This document shows positions 45,988-56,950 of a stretch of DNA of 64,000 bases, one piece after another. Origin of the DNA: Bacteroidales bacterium (lineage in GTDB: Bacteria > Bacteroidota > Bacteroidia > Bacteroidales > Prolixibacteraceae). The DNA lies in contig JAAYAG010000040.1 in assembly GCA_012719495.1 (NCBI GenBank), positions 1 through 64,000 of the forward strand, written 5' to 3'. A program made the position numbers and the translations under genes. The stretch's first letter is position 1; each line of letters opens with the position of its first letter. The notes beneath the pieces are model-generated. The model searched no databases and was not told where the DNA came from. It saw nothing but the letters and a program-made list of their open reading frames with translations.

Positions 45988-46016
45988 AAGCCCGGGGAAT
46001 TATCTTCGGGTTTTTT
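45988..46016 (+). terminator. Intrinsic terminator after fusA2
   Basis: AGCCCGGGGA, loop, TCTTCGGGT (with G-T pairs), then six Ts, about 40 bp after the fusA2 stop. Confidence 0.8.
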
Positions 46017-46368
46017 GTTACAGGTGTGTTTTGACTTTTTTTATGAGGGAGAATTAGCCCACTTTTCGGGCAATTGATCCCAGTCATTTGTTAATTCACT
46101 GTTTCTGGTGTCACGAAAAATAGAATATATCATAGAATTATATTTTCGATTTTTGTGTTAGTTTATAGGGGGATGCCCTTGTTTCAGAACAATACCGATG
46201 TTAGGTTGATGTGGAGATATTCCATGGTTCAACAATCGTATATATTTTCTTGATGGTTGGGGGTTTAACCTTGCCCTTATATTGATCTAATTGGCAAACG
46301 TCTGAGAAGAAGTGATTTATTAAATGTTATTGGAGGTTGTTGTACACACGAAGATTATTGACACCCTT
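46017..46368. other. 352-bp region without a gene
   Basis: Between the fusA2 terminator and the terminator of the minus-strand pseudogene. I see no ORF, RNA or repeat of note. Confidence 0.6.
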
Positions 46369-46415
46369 AAAAAAACAATCCCATAAATCGGATAATTTCT
46401 CATCCAATTTATGGG
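46369..46415 (-). terminator. Intrinsic terminator of the interrupted exported-protein gene
   Basis: The inverted repeat CCCATAAATCGGAT (46380-46393) with ATCCAATTTATGGG (46402-46415), one wobble, followed on the minus strand by a run of seven Ts. It lies 20 bp after the stop at 46436. Confidence 0.82.
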
Positions 46416-46435
46416 ACTGTTTATAAAGATTATTT

Positions 46436-47179
46436 TTAAATGGCTTGTTTTACCATCTTTTTTCTAAAAGTAAAATATGTTCCTATTCCAACAGCTACAA
46501 ACAATAATGCAATTGCCCAATATGGAACGGGCACTGGTGCAGGTGTTCCTTCTACATAAATTGCTATTGTATAGGTGGCATTAGCATCCCAAGTACCAAC
46601 ACCTCCGTTATTTGACCAGATTAGTCCTTCTCCGGAAATGGGTTGAACACTTGACCTTCCGATACCTGCATATCCTGTGGCACCGGCATTATTGTAACCA
46701 TCCAATAATACATAGTATTTTTGTCCTACAGTAACAGGGATGTTTAAGCCTGTTTCATAGTACCAAGTTGGTGTTGTTGTCGGATTTTTCTATGTTCCCG
46801 CATACAATGGGGCTGCATAGTTTGGAACACCCCCGTTATCAGCAGCAATGGCTAATGAAATTTGTCCTTCTGCACTTAACTCTTGAATGACTACCCCAAA
46901 ACTTGTGATGGCAGTAACATTTGCAATAAAAGATTGAGCATAATAATCAGATCCATCTTCACCAATTGATGTGAGTACCGTATTATTCCAACCATTATTG
47001 GTATTTACAATAGTGCCTGAAGGCAGGCTAAGCGGCCCCCCGGGAGTAGAAGCACTAACGTTTCCCTGAGGAATTATTTGCCCTGTCTTAGTATCTCTTG
47101 TTACCGCATTAGTTAATAAACTGAATGAAGAAAATAATAAAAGTAAACTAAGTACTTTTAATGAATAGGATCTTTTCAT
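46436..47179 (-). pseudogene. Exported protein with VPVPYW sorting tail, interrupted by an in-frame TAG (candidate exosortase substrate 2)
   Basis: One 247-codon frame broken only by a TAG at 46790-46792 (codon 130). Before it: signal peptide (SYSLKVLSLLLLFSSFSLLTNA) and a beta-sandwich-like region (AITSFGVVIQELSAEGQISLAIA). After it, in the same frame: NPTTTPTWYYETGLNIPVTV, GQKYYVLLDGYNNAGATGYAGIG and the tail VPVPYWAI-ALLFVAVGIGTYF-TFRKK. The tail parallels the gene at 41519. The reading frame is otherwise intact, so this is a very recent nonsense mutation, a read-through gene or a sequencing error. The start at 47179 is chosen because the ORF upstream of it is A+T-rich and non-conserved in style. 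Confidence 0.8.
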
Positions 47180-47798
47180 GATGTTAAGTATTAGATGAAA
47201 ACTAAAGCAAAAGATTAAAAATTTAGAATAAATTTTTAATCTTTTTGATTTTGTAAAATTGTTTTTAAACATTTATAATTAGTACTATATGAAATGAATA
47301 GTGAACATAAAACTTCATTTTATTCTACCCTGAACCAATCAAAATCGGCATAGCCAGAATCATTGGTGAGGGTGTTTTTCAATGCAAAATGCCCATCTTT
47401 GCCCCGTTCCACCTTCCTGCGCGGGCTTTAAAACTCTTTCAAAAAGGACTGAAAACATTTCCGTCATCAATATATGAAAGAGGCAAATTTCTTCGTTCAA
47501 CCCCAAAATCTTAAGGTAAATTTTCAACTCTTTTGATTTATTGAGAACGAGACAAGTTTTAGCTTTCTCTATTATCGTTGAAAACAATATAAAAGAAATT
47601 TATGTGAATAGTCTAGCATACACAAATAGGAAAAGACCACCGACGGAGATTACAATTAATTAACCTCGGACAAAAAAAAGACAGCGTAGACATTCAATAT
47701 GTAGTGGCAATAAGATGAATTTGCTTACTCCTTGCCACCCTTCAGGTAATTACAGATTTTTTTTTTGATGGAAAAAGCGAAAAAAAAGAAATCATCTA
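47180..47798. other. Intergenic region between the interrupted gene and rpsL
   Basis: No intact gene. The right half is A+T-rich. The left part carries a short coding remnant (47320-47418). A 75-codon frame at 47360-47587 overlaps the remnant in another frame and looks spurious. Confidence 0.6.
47320..47418 (-). pseudogene. Remnant of a glycoside-hydrolase-like C-terminus
   Basis: On the minus strand this stretch reads KDGHFALKNTLTNDSGYADF and then DWFRVE followed by a stop. The ending YADFDWFRVE resembles the C-terminal strand of GH43-type enzymes. A stop codon lies a few codons upstream and no other part of such a gene is seen, so this is a decayed fragment. Confidence 0.45.
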
Positions 47799-47828
47799 TT
47801 TGATTGTTGCTGGAAATTAGTACTTTTG
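47799..47828 (+). promoter_or_regulatory. Promoter of the rpsL-rpsG-fusA-S10 operon
   Basis: TTTG at 47799-47802, an 18-bp spacer and TACTTTTG at 47821-47828 fit the Bacteroidota -33/-7 consensus. A short hairpin CCTCC/GGAGG (47830-47846) starts the about 100-nt leader. Confidence 0.8.
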
Positions 47829-47930
47829 CCCTCCGTTTCGTGGAGGATTATGCGCATTTTGCAACATAAGTGACTGATAATCCTGCAAGAAGCACCATTA
47901 AAAATTTATAATTAATAATTTAAACGTATA

Positions 47931-48311
47931 ATGCCTACAATTCAACAGTTAGTTAGAAAAGGGAGACAAAGTAATATCGAAAAGAGTAAGTCTCCTGCAC
48001 TTGATTCCTGTCCGCAGCGTAGGGGGGTATGTGTACGTGTTTATACTACCACTCCTAAGAAACCAAACTCAGCTATGCGCAAAGTAGCGAGGGTAAGGTT
48101 AACTAATCTGAAAGAGGTGAATGCGTATATACCGGGTGAAGGTCATAACTTACAGGAACACTCAATCGTACTTGTACGTGGAGGCCGTGTAAAAGACTTG
48201 CCAGGTGTGCGTTACCACATCGTTCGCGGAGCATTGGATACAGCTGGTGTTGAAGGACGCACCCAGCGCCGCTCTAAATACGGAGCAAAACGTCCTAAAG
48301 TAAAAAAATAA
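47931..48311 (+). CDS. rpsL: 30S ribosomal protein uS12
   Basis: The 126-residue decoding-centre protein has the conserved [13 protein letters not shown] and [13 protein letters not shown] loops. The lysines linked to streptomycin resistance are in the wild-type form. First gene of the long ribosomal block, directly after the promoter and leader. Confidence 0.98.
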   Translation: MPTIQQLVRKGRQSNIEKSKSPALDSCPQRRGVCVRVYTTTPKKPNSAMRKVARVRLTNLKEVNAYIPGEGHNLQEHSIVLVRGGRVKDLPGVRYHIVRGALDTAGVEGRTQRRSKYGAKRPKVKK

Positions 48312-48430
48312 ATGTTGAAATGGTTATTTAGAGTTGTGGTTTGGTTGAGTAAGGGACTCTATTCTATTTTTAGGATGAACTGAAGACTGACACTCAGGCA
48401 ACCGATTTGAATAACACAAACTTTAAAAAA

Positions 48431-48907
48431 ATGAGGAAGTCAAAACCAAAGAAGCGGATCATTTTGCCCGATCCCAAGTTTAACGATGTATTAGTTACTC
48501 GTTTCGTGAACGACCTTATGGTCGATGGCAAGAAAACAGTTGCCTACTCAGTATTCTACGATGCAATGGATTTGGTGAGCGAGAAACTCAAGAACGAAGA
48601 ACTCTCACCCCTCGAAATCTGGAAGAAAGCATTAGAAAACATCACTCCTCAAGTCGAGGTTAAAAGCCGCCGCGTAGGTGGAGCAAACTTTCAGGTTCCT
48701 ATGGAAATCCGTCCCGAAAGGAAAATTTCAATTTCTATTAAAAATATGATCCTTTTTGCACGCAAACGTGCAGGTCGATCGATGAGTGAAAAACTTGCTG
48801 CCGAAATTCAGGCTGCATTCAACGAAGAAGGTGGAGCATACAAACGGAAGGAAGAAATTCACCGTATGGCAGATGCTAACCGTGCTTTCGCTCATTTCCG
48901 TTTTTAG
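48431..48907 (+). CDS. rpsG: 30S ribosomal protein uS7
   Basis: Binds the 3' domain of 16S rRNA and nucleates the head. From the ATG at 48431 it has 158 residues beginning MRKSKPKKR; the longer frame from 48407 adds eight non-conserved residues. Key stretch: [19 protein letters not shown]. Second gene of the str part of the operon. Confidence 0.97.
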   Translation: MRKSKPKKRIILPDPKFNDVLVTRFVNDLMVDGKKTVAYSVFYDAMDLVSEKLKNEELSPLEIWKKALENITPQVEVKSRRVGGANFQVPMEIRPERKISISIKNMILFARKRAGRSMSEKLAAEIQAAFNEEGGAYKRKEEIHRMADANRAFAHFRF

Positions 48908-48970
48908 TATTATTTAGTTGGTTTAGTTGGTTTTTTATAGTTGATTTTTTAAATAAGATTGGTTTTTATA

Positions 48971-51085
48971 ATGGCTAAAAGAGATTTACAATATACGCGT
49001 AACATCGGTATCATGGCGCATATCGACGCCGGTAAGACTACAACTTCAGAACGAATTCTGTATTATACCGGTCTAACCCACCGTATTGGCGAGGTTCACG
49101 ATGGCGCTGCAACCATGGACTGGATGGAGCAAGAGCAGGAGCGTGGTATTACCATTACTTCTGCGGCTACAACCACTCAATGGAAATACAATGATGTTGA
49201 GTATAAAATTAACCTGATAGATACCCCGGGACACGTTGACTTCACTGTAGAAGTTGAACGTTCTCTTCGCGTATTAGATGGCGCCGTTGCACTTTTTTGT
49301 GCAGTAGGTGGGGTTGAAGCTCAGTCTGAAACTGTATGGCGTCAGGCTGAAAAATATGGTGTGCCACGTATCGCGTTCGTTAATAAAATGGACCGTTCTG
49401 GTGCCGACTTTTATAACGTTTTAAAAGAGATAAAAGAAAAACTTGGTTCTAACCCAATGCCTCTTCAGCTTCCAATTGGTAGTGAAGAAACATTTAAGGG
49501 AGTTGTTGACTTAGTTCAAATGAATGCCATTGTTTGGCATGAAACAGGCGACAACGGAACAACATTCACCATTGAAGAAATTCCTTCAGATATGGTTGAA
49601 CAGGCAAACGAATGGCGCGAAAAATTAGTTGAAGCTGTTGCCGAACAAGATGAAGTTTTAATGGAACGTTTCTTCGAGGATCCCGATTCTATTACTCCAG
49701 AAGACATGATTCCTGTTATTCGCAAGGCAACCATTGCTGGAACTATTATCCCAATGCTTTGCGGTTCTTCATTTAAAAACAAAGGTGTTCAGCGTCTTCT
49801 CGATGCAATATGTATGTATTTAGCTAGTCCGCTCGATAAAGGCGAACTTAAAGGACACGATATCGACGACTACGATACAATTGTAACCCGTAAAGCCGAT
49901 GCTGATGAACCATTTGTAGGCTTGGCATTTAAAATTGCTACTGATCCATACGTTGGACGTTTAACTTTCGTGCGCGTATATTCAGGAAAAATTGAAGGTG
50001 GTGGCACATATTACAACCCGCGTAACCGGAAAAAAGAACGCATCTCTCGTATTTACCAGATGCATTCAAATAAGCAACAGCCTCGTGATGTTATCGAAGC
50101 TGGCGATATTTGTGCAGTAGTAGGTTTGAAAGATGTACGCACCGGAGATACTCTCTGTGATATTGATAAACCATTGGTTCTTGAATCAATGTCGTTCCCG
50201 GAACCAGTAATTGGTATTGCCGTAGAACCAAAAACACAGAAAGACCTCGATAAACTCGGAATGGGACTTGCTAAGCTTTCTGAAGAAGATCCAACATTTG
50301 TTGTGAATACCGATCAGGAAACAGGTCAGACAGTGATTCGTGGTATGGGTGAACTTCACCTCGAAATCATTATCGATCGTTTACGTCGCGAATTCAAAGT
50401 TGAATGTAACCAAGGTAAACCTCAGGTTGCATACAAAGAAGCTATTAAAGGTGCCGTTGAACTTCGCGAAGTATTTAAGAAGCAAACCGGGGGGCGTGGT
50501 AAATTTGCCGATATCATCGTTAAAGTAGAAGCTGCAGAAAACGGTAAAGAAGGACTTGAATTTGTCGATGCAGTAAAAGGTGGAAACATTCCACGCGAAT
50601 ATGTACCTTCTGTTGAAAAAGGGTTTAAAGCTGCAATGTCGAACGGGCCTTTGGCTGGTTTCCCAATTGAAGCTCTGAAAGTTACCCTGCTCGACGGTTC
50701 TTTCCACCCAGTTGACTCTGACCAGTTGTCGTTCGAGATTTGTGCAAAACAAGCCTTCAAATCAGCAACTTCAAAGGCTCAACCTACGCTACTCGAACCA
50801 ATTATGAAACTCGAAATCACTACTCCAGAAGAGTACATGGGAGACATAATCGGTGACTTAAACCGCCGTCGTGGTCAGGTAGAAGGAATGGAGTCGAAAG
50901 GTGGAGCTCGCGTTATTAAAGCGAAAGTGCCACTGTCAGAACAATTTGGCTATGTAACAGTACTTCGTACCCTTTCATCGGGTCGTGCCACATCATCAAT
51001 GGAATTTTCACATTACGAAGAAGTTCCGCGTAGCATTGCCATCGAAGTGTTGAAAGAAGCCAAAGGACGTGTTGAATTATTATAA
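48971..51085 (+). CDS. fusA: Elongation factor G (housekeeping)
   Basis: Translocation GTPase of 704 residues. The start at 48971 ([19 protein letters not shown]) is preferred over an ATG four codons upstream. G motifs are canonical: [17 protein letters not shown] and NKMD. Domain IV carries [12 protein letters not shown]. The contrast with the paralogue at 43795 (DTPGM, NGMD) is clear. No tuf gene follows; rpsJ comes next. Confidence 0.98.
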   Translation: MAKRDLQYTRNIGIMAHIDAGKTTTSERILYYTGLTHRIGEVHDGAATMDWMEQEQERGITITSAATTTQWKYNDVEYKINLIDTPGHVDFTVEVERSLRVLDGAVALFCAVGGVEAQSETVWRQAEKYGVPRIAFVNKMDRSGADFYNVLKEIKEKLGSNPMPLQLPIGSEETFKGVVDLVQMNAIVWHETGDNGTTFTIEEIPSDMVEQANEWREKLVEAVAEQDEVLMERFFEDPDSITPEDMIPVIRKATIAGTIIPMLCGSSFKNKGVQRLLDAICMYLASPLDKGELKGHDIDDYDTIVTRKADADEPFVGLAFKIATDPYVGRLTFVRVYSGKIEGGGTYYNPRNRKKERISRIYQMHSNKQQPRDVIEAGDICAVVGLKDVRTGDTLCDIDKPLVLESMSFPEPVIGIAVEPKTQKDLDKLGMGLAKLSEEDPTFVVNTDQETGQTVIRGMGELHLEIIIDRLRREFKVECNQGKPQVAYKEAIKGAVELREVFKKQTGGRGKFADIIVKVEAAENGKEGLEFVDAVKGGNIPREYVPSVEKGFKAAMSNGPLAGFPIEALKVTLLDGSFHPVDSDQLSFEICAKQAFKSATSKAQPTLLEPIMKLEITTPEEYMGDIIGDLNRRRGQVEGMESKGGARVIKAKVPLSEQFGYVTVLRTLSSGRATSSMEFSHYEEVPRSIAIEVLKEAKGRVELL

Positions 51086-51105
51086 TTTGATACAATTATA
51101 TTATT

Positions 51106-51411
51106 ATGAGTCAAAAAATCAGAATTAAGCTGAAATCGTACGACCACAATCTGGTTGACAAGTCGGCTGAGAAGATTGTGAAGACTGTAAAAGCTACCGG
51201 TGCAGTTGTTAGTGGTCCAATACCACTTCCTACGCACAAGAGAATTTTTACTGTTTTGAGTTCAACTTTTGTGAACAAAAAATCTCGCGATCAGTATCAG
51301 TTAAGCTCGTACAAGAGATTGATCGATATTTACAGCTCAACAGCAAAAACCATCGACGCACTGATGAAACTGGAATTACCCAGCGGTGTAGAGGTTGAAA
51401 TCAAAGTTTGA
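51106..51411 (+). CDS. rpsJ: 30S ribosomal protein uS10
   Basis: 101 residues: [21 protein letters not shown] and [15 protein letters not shown] are conserved. It opens the S10 section of the cluster, 20 bp after fusA. Its 3' end overlaps a longer frame of rplC, but rplC itself starts downstream. Confidence 0.98.
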   Translation: MSQKIRIKLKSYDHNLVDKSAEKIVKTVKATGAVVSGPIPLPTHKRIFTVLSSTFVNKKSRDQYQLSSYKRLIDIYSSTAKTIDALMKLELPSGVEVEIKV

Positions 51412-51430
51412 TAACAAAAATCGTGTAGAA

Positions 51431-52048
51431 ATGCAAGGATTAATTGGAAAGAAAATCGGAATGACATCCGTATTCAGTGTTGAGGGGAAAAATATCCCAT
51501 GCACTGTGATTGAAGTTGGCCCATGCGTGGTAACTCAGGTGAAAACCGAAAGTACCGATGGGTACGACGCTGTACAAATTGCTTTCGACGAGAAAAAAGA
51601 AAAGCACACCACAAAATCGGAGCTTGGACATTTCAAGAAAGCAAGCACAACTCCAAAACGAAAAGTAGTTGAGGTGGATCCTTATGAAGTAGAAGTAACA
51701 CTTGGTCAGGTATTAACTCTCGATCTTTACAAAGATGTAGAATGGGTTGATATTACCGGCACAACCAAAGGAAAAGGCTTCCAGGGTGTAGTAAAACGCC
51801 ACAATTTCCGTGGGGTTAACGATGCTACACATGGGCAGCACAACCGTCTTCGTGCCCCAGGTTCATTGGGCGCTTCATCGTGGCCATCGCGTGTTATGAA
51901 AGGCATGCGCATGGGCGGTCGCGATGGTGGTGAACGAGTTACTGTTGAAAACCTTCAGGTTATGAAAGTAATTCCTGAAAGTAATTTATTAGTGGTGAAA
52001 GGTTCTGTACCTGGAGCTAAAGGTTCATACTTAATTGTTTGGAAGTAA
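51431..52048 (+). CDS. rplC: 50S ribosomal protein uL3
   Basis: 205 residues from the ATG at 51431 ([15 protein letters not shown]). The loop near the peptidyl-transferase centre reads GASSWPSRV where E. coli has the Gln methylated by PrmB, so that methylation site is absent. The stop overlaps the rplD start (TAATG). Confidence 0.97.
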   Translation: MQGLIGKKIGMTSVFSVEGKNIPCTVIEVGPCVVTQVKTESTDGYDAVQIAFDEKKEKHTTKSELGHFKKASTTPKRKVVEVDPYEVEVTLGQVLTLDLYKDVEWVDITGTTKGKGFQGVVKRHNFRGVNDATHGQHNRLRAPGSLGASSWPSRVMKGMRMGGRDGGERVTVENLQVMKVIPESNLLVVKGSVPGAKGSYLIVWK

Positions 52049-52677
52049 TGGAATTAAATGTATTAAACATTCAGGGAAAAGAAACCGGAAAGAAAGTCGT
52101 ATTAAACGACCAGATTTTTGGCATCGAACCGAACGATCACGCAATTTACCTCGACGTAAAACAGTTCTTGGCCAATCAGCGTCAGGGAACTTCTAAGTCA
52201 AAAGAACGTGGTGAAGTTTCGGGTAGTACACGCAAACTGAAAAAACAGAAAGGAACAGGAGGCGCTCGTGCTGGTAGCATCAAAGCACCGGTATTTCGCG
52301 GTGGGGGCCGGGTTTTTGGTCCACGTCCAAGAAATTACGATTTCAAATTGAACAAGAAAGTAAAACAGCTTGCTCGCAAATCGGCCCTTTCTTATAAAGC
52401 AAAAGAAAATGGCATTATCATTCTTGAAGATTTCAATTTCAATGCACCAAAGACCAAAGAATTTGTTGCAATACAGAATAATCTGAAAATTAATGATAAA
52501 AAGTCGTTATTCGTTTTATCAGAAGTAAATAAAAATATATATTTGTCCTCCAGAAATTTACAGGGGGTTAGAGTTGTAACTGCTTCAGATTTAACAACTT
52601 ATGACATTTTGAATGCTTCTTCTGTAGTATTTTTAGAAGGTTCACTCGATAAAATCGAAGGTGTGTTTAACAATTAA
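52048..52677 (+). CDS. rplD: 50S ribosomal protein uL4
   Basis: 209 residues starting at the ATG that overlaps the rplC stop. The tunnel loop is visible ([25 protein letters not shown]). In E. coli L4 also represses the S10 operon; whether this happens here is unknown. Confidence 0.97.
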   Translation: MELNVLNIQGKETGKKVVLNDQIFGIEPNDHAIYLDVKQFLANQRQGTSKSKERGEVSGSTRKLKKQKGTGGARAGSIKAPVFRGGGRVFGPRPRNYDFKLNKKVKQLARKSALSYKAKENGIIILEDFNFNAPKTKEFVAIQNNLKINDKKSLFVLSEVNKNIYLSSRNLQGVRVVTASDLTTYDILNASSVVFLEGSLDKIEGVFNN

Positions 52678-52687
52678 TTGAAGAAAG

Positions 52688-52978
52688 ATGGACGTTTTAG
52701 TAAGACCATTAGTCACAGAAAAGATGACGGCTCAGTCGGAAAAACTGAACCGTTTTGGCTTCATTGTTAACCGCCGTGCAACCCGCGATCAAATTAAATC
52801 GGCAGTTGAAAAACTCTACGGGGTAAACGTTGAAGCAGTGAATACAATGATATATGGCCCAAAAACCAAATATCGTTATACCAAATCTGGAGTTCAGAAA
52901 GGAAAAACAAACGCCTTTAAAAAAGCCATAGTAACTTTGGCAAAAGGCGAATCAATTGATTTCTATAGCAATATTTAA
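52688..52978 (+). CDS. rplW: 50S ribosomal protein uL23
   Basis: 96 residues, beginning MDVLVRPLVTEKMT, with RRATRDQIKSAVEKLYGVNV. Part of the exit-tunnel rim that binds trigger factor and SRP. Confidence 0.97.
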   Translation: MDVLVRPLVTEKMTAQSEKLNRFGFIVNRRATRDQIKSAVEKLYGVNVEAVNTMIYGPKTKYRYTKSGVQKGKTNAFKKAIVTLAKGESIDFYSNI

Positions 52979-52984
52979 TATAAT

Positions 52985-53806
52985 ATGGCAGTACGTAAAT
53001 TAAAACCTGTAACACCTGGTCAAAGGCACAAAATAATTGGCGCTTTTGACACAATTACAGAGTCAACACCTGAAAAATCGTTGTTGGAGCCCATTAAAAA
53101 GAGCGGAGGTAGAAATAGCTCCGGTCGCATGACAATGAGGTATATAGGTGGCGGGCACAAGCGCAAATATCGTATTATCGATTTCAAACGCGATAAAAAC
53201 GATGTAGAAGCCTTAGTAAAATCTATTCAGTATGATCCAAACCGCAGTGCACGCATTGCCTTGTTGGAATATACCGATGGAGAAAAAAGGTACATTATTG
53301 CACCGGTAGGTTTGAAAGTAGGTCAAACCGTTGTATCGGGCGATAGTGTTGCGCCGGAAATAGGCAATGCCCTTCCGCTTGCTAAGATACCACTTGGTAC
53401 CATTGTCCATAATATTGAGCTCCGTCCCGGTCAGGGAGGTGTAATGGCTCGAAGTGCCGGAACCTATGCACAGCTTCTTTCCCGCGAAGGAAAGTATGCT
53501 ATTCTGAAGTTACCTTCAGGAGAATCACGCATGGTACTCATAACCTGCAAAGCAACTGTAGGTACTGTTGGAAATGCTGAACACAACCTTGAACGTTCGG
53601 GTAAAGCCGGTCGCTCACGTTGGTTGGGTCGTCGTCCACGTAACCGTGGTGTTGTAATGAACCCAGTCGATCACCCAATGGGTGGTGGTGAAGGTCGTGC
53701 ATCCGGAGGACACCCACGTTCACGTAAGGGTCTGTTGGCTAAGGGATACAAAACCCGTACACCAAAGAAAGAATCCAACAAGTACATATTAGAAAAACGT
53801 AAGTAA
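52985..53806 (+). CDS. rplB: 50S ribosomal protein uL2
   Basis: 273 residues. The conserved segment near the peptidyl-transferase centre is present ([20 protein letters not shown] with its essential His). Located 6 bp after rplW. Confidence 0.98.
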   Translation: MAVRKLKPVTPGQRHKIIGAFDTITESTPEKSLLEPIKKSGGRNSSGRMTMRYIGGGHKRKYRIIDFKRDKNDVEALVKSIQYDPNRSARIALLEYTDGEKRYIIAPVGLKVGQTVVSGDSVAPEIGNALPLAKIPLGTIVHNIELRPGQGGVMARSAGTYAQLLSREGKYAILKLPSGESRMVLITCKATVGTVGNAEHNLERSGKAGRSRWLGRRPRNRGVVMNPVDHPMGGGEGRASGGHPRSRKGLLAKGYKTRTPKKESNKYILEKRK

Positions 53807-53828
53807 TAATTGTAAAAGGTAAGTAACT

Positions 53829-54095
53829 ATGAGTCGTTCATTGAAAAAAGGGCCTTTTATTGCCTTCAAGCTTGAGAAAAAAATCTTGGCTATGAATGAA
53901 AGCGGTAAAAAGAGCGTTGTTAAAACATGGGCCCGTGCATCAATGATTTCTCCTGATATGGTAGGGCACACAATTGCTGTTCATAATGGCAATAAATTCA
54001 TTCCAGTATATGTAACCGAAAATATGGTAGGACATAAATTGGGTGAATTCGCGCCAACCCGTACATACAGGGGACACGCCGGAAACCGTAAGTAA
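53829..54095 (+). CDS. rpsS: 30S ribosomal protein uS19
   Basis: 88 residues: [45 protein letters not shown]. Head protein that pairs with uS13. Confidence 0.98.
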   Translation: MSRSLKKGPFIAFKLEKKILAMNESGKKSVVKTWARASMISPDMVGHTIAVHNGNKFIPVYVTENMVGHKLGEFAPTRTYRGHAGNRK

Positions 54096-54129
54096 GGCGT
54101 GAATTGTTAAATCATTTAAAAGAAAGACA

Positions 54130-54537
54130 ATGGGTGCAAGAAAAAGAAATATAGCAAACAAACGTAAAGAAGAAAAAAAGGATCAATACTTTGCTGTGCT
54201 TCGCAATAATCCTACTTCGCCCCGCAAAATGCGGCTGGTAGCCGATATGGTGAGAGGTATGGATGTGAACAAAGCTCTCGATGTATTGAAATATTCTTCA
54301 AAAGAAGCTTCAGGGAAAGTCGAAAAACTTTTGCTTTCAGCTATTGCCAACTGGCAAGCTAAAAACGAAAATGCACGACTTGAAGAAAGCAATCTTATTG
54401 TTTCAAGGATTTTTGTTGATTCAGGCCGTATGCTGAAACGAATAATGCCAGCTCCTCAGGGAAGGGCACACCGTATTCGCAAACGCTCGAATCATGTGAC
54501 AATATATTTGGATAAGAAAAATCCTGTAACCGAATAA
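54130..54537 (+). CDS. rplV: 50S ribosomal protein uL22
   Basis: 135 residues. [17 protein letters not shown] opens the globular domain and the tunnel loop follows ([20 protein letters not shown]). The N-terminus ([16 protein letters not shown]) is basic. Confidence 0.97.
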   Translation: MGARKRNIANKRKEEKKDQYFAVLRNNPTSPRKMRLVADMVRGMDVNKALDVLKYSSKEASGKVEKLLLSAIANWQAKNENARLEESNLIVSRIFVDSGRMLKRIMPAPQGRAHRIRKRSNHVTIYLDKKNPVTE

Positions 54538-54550
54538 ATAATAGTAATAC

Positions 54551-55273
54551 ATGGGACAGAAAACTAATCCGATTGCAAATCGTTTGGGAATCATCAGAGG
54601 ATGGGATTCCAACTGGTTTGGTGGGAACGATTACGGCGATAAGCTCGTTGAAGATTATAAAATTCGTAAATATTTGAACGCCCGTTTGGCAAAAGCCAGC
54701 GTTTCAAAAATTATAATCGAACGCACATTAAAGCTTATCACTATCACTGTTCACACCTCAAGGCCTGGTATTATTATCGGTAAAGGCGGACAGGAAGTTG
54801 ATAAACTGAAAGAAGAATTAAAGAAAATTACTTCTAAAGAAGTTCAGATCAACATCTTCGAAATCAAGCGTCCAGAATTGGATGCCCAGATAGTGGCAAG
54901 CAACATTGCTCGCCAAGTTGAAGGCAAAATCGCGTACAGAAGAGCAACAAAAATGGCTATCGCATCAACCATGCGTATGGGTGCTGAAGGAATCAAGGTG
55001 CTAGTTTCCGGAAGGCTCAATGGTGCTGAAATGGCTCGCTCTGAAATGTACAAAGATGGCCGTACCCCACTGCACACTCTTAGAGCTGACATTGATTATG
55101 CTCTTGCCGAGGCTCTTACCAAGACTGGGCTTATAGGAGTGAAAGTATGGATCTGCAAAGGTGAAGTTTATGGTAAACGCGACCTTTCACCAAATGTAGG
55201 CATGAAAAGCAACAGTGGTGCTAGACCCGGTGCTGCCCCTAAAGGCGGAAACCGTAAGAACAAAAAAAAGTAA
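54551..55273 (+). CDS. rpsC: 30S ribosomal protein uS3
   Basis: 240 residues: [16 protein letters not shown] motif [18 protein letters not shown], and a basic C-terminal tail. Forms part of the mRNA entry tunnel. Confidence 0.98.
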   Translation: MGQKTNPIANRLGIIRGWDSNWFGGNDYGDKLVEDYKIRKYLNARLAKASVSKIIIERTLKLITITVHTSRPGIIIGKGGQEVDKLKEELKKITSKEVQINIFEIKRPELDAQIVASNIARQVEGKIAYRRATKMAIASTMRMGAEGIKVLVSGRLNGAEMARSEMYKDGRTPLHTLRADIDYALAEALTKTGLIGVKVWICKGEVYGKRDLSPNVGMKSNSGARPGAAPKGGNRKNKKK

Positions 55274-55297
55274 TTAACCCTTAAATACTTATTAAGG

Positions 55298-55729
55298 ATG
55301 TTACAACCTAAGAAAACAAAATTTAGAAGAGTTCAGAAAGGAAAAATGAAAGGTGAAGCCCAGCGCGGGAATCAACTTGCATTTGGATCGTTCGGAATTA
55401 AAGCACTCGAATCGGCTTGGATCACAGGCCGTCAAATCGAAGCAGCTCGTGTCGCAGTTACCAGGCACATGCAACGTCAAGGACAAATTTGGATACGTAT
55501 CTTTCCCGACAAACCCATTACTAAGAAACCTGCAGAGGTTCGTATGGGTAAAGGTAAAGGTGCTCCAGAAGCTTTCGTTGCACCCGTGACACCGGGCAGA
55601 ATTCTTATCGAAGCCGAAGGTGTTCCTTTCGAATTGGCTAAAGAAGCACTCCGATTGGCAGCTCAAAAACTGCCGATTACTACAAAATTTGTAGTTCGTC
55701 GTGATTATGCTGAAACAGCCAGCGAATAA
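55298..55729 (+). CDS. rplP: 50S ribosomal protein uL16
   Basis: 143 residues: [39 protein letters not shown]-like core ([18 protein letters not shown]) and [13 protein letters not shown]. Lies between rpsC and rpmC as usual. Confidence 0.98.
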   Translation: MLQPKKTKFRRVQKGKMKGEAQRGNQLAFGSFGIKALESAWITGRQIEAARVAVTRHMQRQGQIWIRIFPDKPITKKPAEVRMGKGKGAPEAFVAPVTPGRILIEAEGVPFELAKEALRLAAQKLPITTKFVVRRDYAETASE

Positions 55730-55764
55730 TTTAAACATCAGTTCATTAAAAAAATAGTAGTCTG

Positions 55765-55965
55765 ATGAAAATTTCGGAAATTAAAGAGTTAACAACAAAA
55801 GAGATCGCTGAACGCATCGAAACGGAGAAAGAAAAACTTACTCGCATGAAGTTAAACCATGCAGTTTCTCCTCTTGAAAACCCTATGGTTTTGAAGGATA
55901 TAAGGAAAGACATCGCAAGGCTTAATACCGAATTGCGTGCACGTCAGTTAACTGAGAACAAGTAA
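55765..55965 (+). CDS. rpmC: 50S ribosomal protein uL29
   Basis: 66 residues, a two-helix hairpin ([37 protein letters not shown]). Confidence 0.96.
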   Translation: MKISEIKELTTKEIAERIETEKEKLTRMKLNHAVSPLENPMVLKDIRKDIARLNTELRARQLTENK

Positions 55966-55978
55966 TTATTCAAGTAAA

Positions 55979-56242
55979 ATGGAAGAGAATTCAAGAAACC
56001 TCAGGAAAGAACGTATCGGTGTCGTTGTTAGCAATAAAATGGATAAAACCATTGTCGTTGCAGAAAAACGTAAAGTGATGCACCCTATTTACGGAAAATT
56101 CGTAAACAGGACTTCAAAATTTTACGCACACGATGAAAAAAATGATTGCAACGTAGGCGATACAGTTAAAATTATGGAAACCCGTCCTTTAAGTAAAACA
56201 AAAGGATGGAGACTAGTAGAAATCATTGAAAGAGCTAAGTAA
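55979..56242 (+). CDS. rpsQ: 30S ribosomal protein uS17
   Basis: 87 residues, OB fold: [20 protein letters not shown], then [20 protein letters not shown]. Confidence 0.97.
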   Translation: MEENSRNLRKERIGVVVSNKMDKTIVVAEKRKVMHPIYGKFVNRTSKFYAHDEKNDCNVGDTVKIMETRPLSKTKGWRLVEIIERAK

Positions 56243-56244
56243 CC

Positions 56245-56610
56245 ATGATACAGCAAGAAAGTAGATGTACTGTGGCCGACAATAGTGGCGCTAAGACTGC
56301 ATTGGTAATCAGAGTACTTGGAGGTACTGGGAAACGTTATGCATCGTTAGGCGACATGGTTGTTGTGACCGTTAAAAGCGCTATAGCTTCAGGTAACCTA
56401 AAGAAAGGTACCGTTTCAAAGGCAGTGGTTGTGCGCACAAAGAAAGAAGTGCGCAGGGCCGATGGTTCTTACATTCGTTTCGACGACAACGCAATTGTCC
56501 TTTTAAATAATGCAGGAGAAATTCGTGGAACACGCATCTTTGGCCCAGTGGCCCGTGAATTGCGTGATCAATACATGAAGATCGTTTCTCTTGCTCCTGA
56601 AGTATTATAA
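56245..56610 (+). CDS. rplN: 50S ribosomal protein uL14
   Basis: 121 residues: [17 protein letters not shown], then [19 protein letters not shown] and [13 protein letters not shown]. Starts 2 bp after rpsQ. Confidence 0.98.
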   Translation: MIQQESRCTVADNSGAKTALVIRVLGGTGKRYASLGDMVVVTVKSAIASGNLKKGTVSKAVVVRTKKEVRRADGSYIRFDDNAIVLLNNAGEIRGTRIFGPVARELRDQYMKIVSLAPEVL

Positions 56611-56626
56611 ATGAAAATCAAGAGCA

Positions 56627-56950
56627 ATGCAGAAAAAATTAAAAATTAAAAAAGGCGATACCGTTGTAGTTGTTACAGGCAACTCAAAAGGGCAAAAAGG
56701 TAAGGTACTCGAAGTAAACCGGGATAACGACCGTGCCATTGTGGAAGGTGTAAATATGGTGAAAAAACACACCAAACCTAATTCCAAAGCACCTCAAGGG
56801 GGGATTTTGGAAAAGGAAGCATCTATCCACATCTCCAACCTTATGGTGGCTGATCCCAAAACCGGAAAACCTACCCGCGTAGGCCGGCGTATGGATGCCG
56901 ACGGAAATTTAGTTCGTTACTCAAAAAAATCAGGAGAGGAGATTAAGTAA
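56627..56950 (+). CDS. rplX: 50S ribosomal protein uL24
   Basis: 107 residues with the KOW motif ([20 protein letters not shown]). The stop overlaps the rplE start (TAATG). Confidence 0.97.
   Translation: MQKKLKIKKGDTVVVVTGNSKGQKGKVLEVNRDNDRAIVEGVNMVKKHTKPNSKAPQGGILEKEASIHISNLMVADPKTGKPTRVGRRMDADGNLVRYSKKSGEEIK

Noticed and set aside
47360-47587. 75-codon minus-strand frame upstream of rpsL
   Set aside because: It is in a different frame from the enzyme relic, has no family features and lies in A+T-rich spacer.
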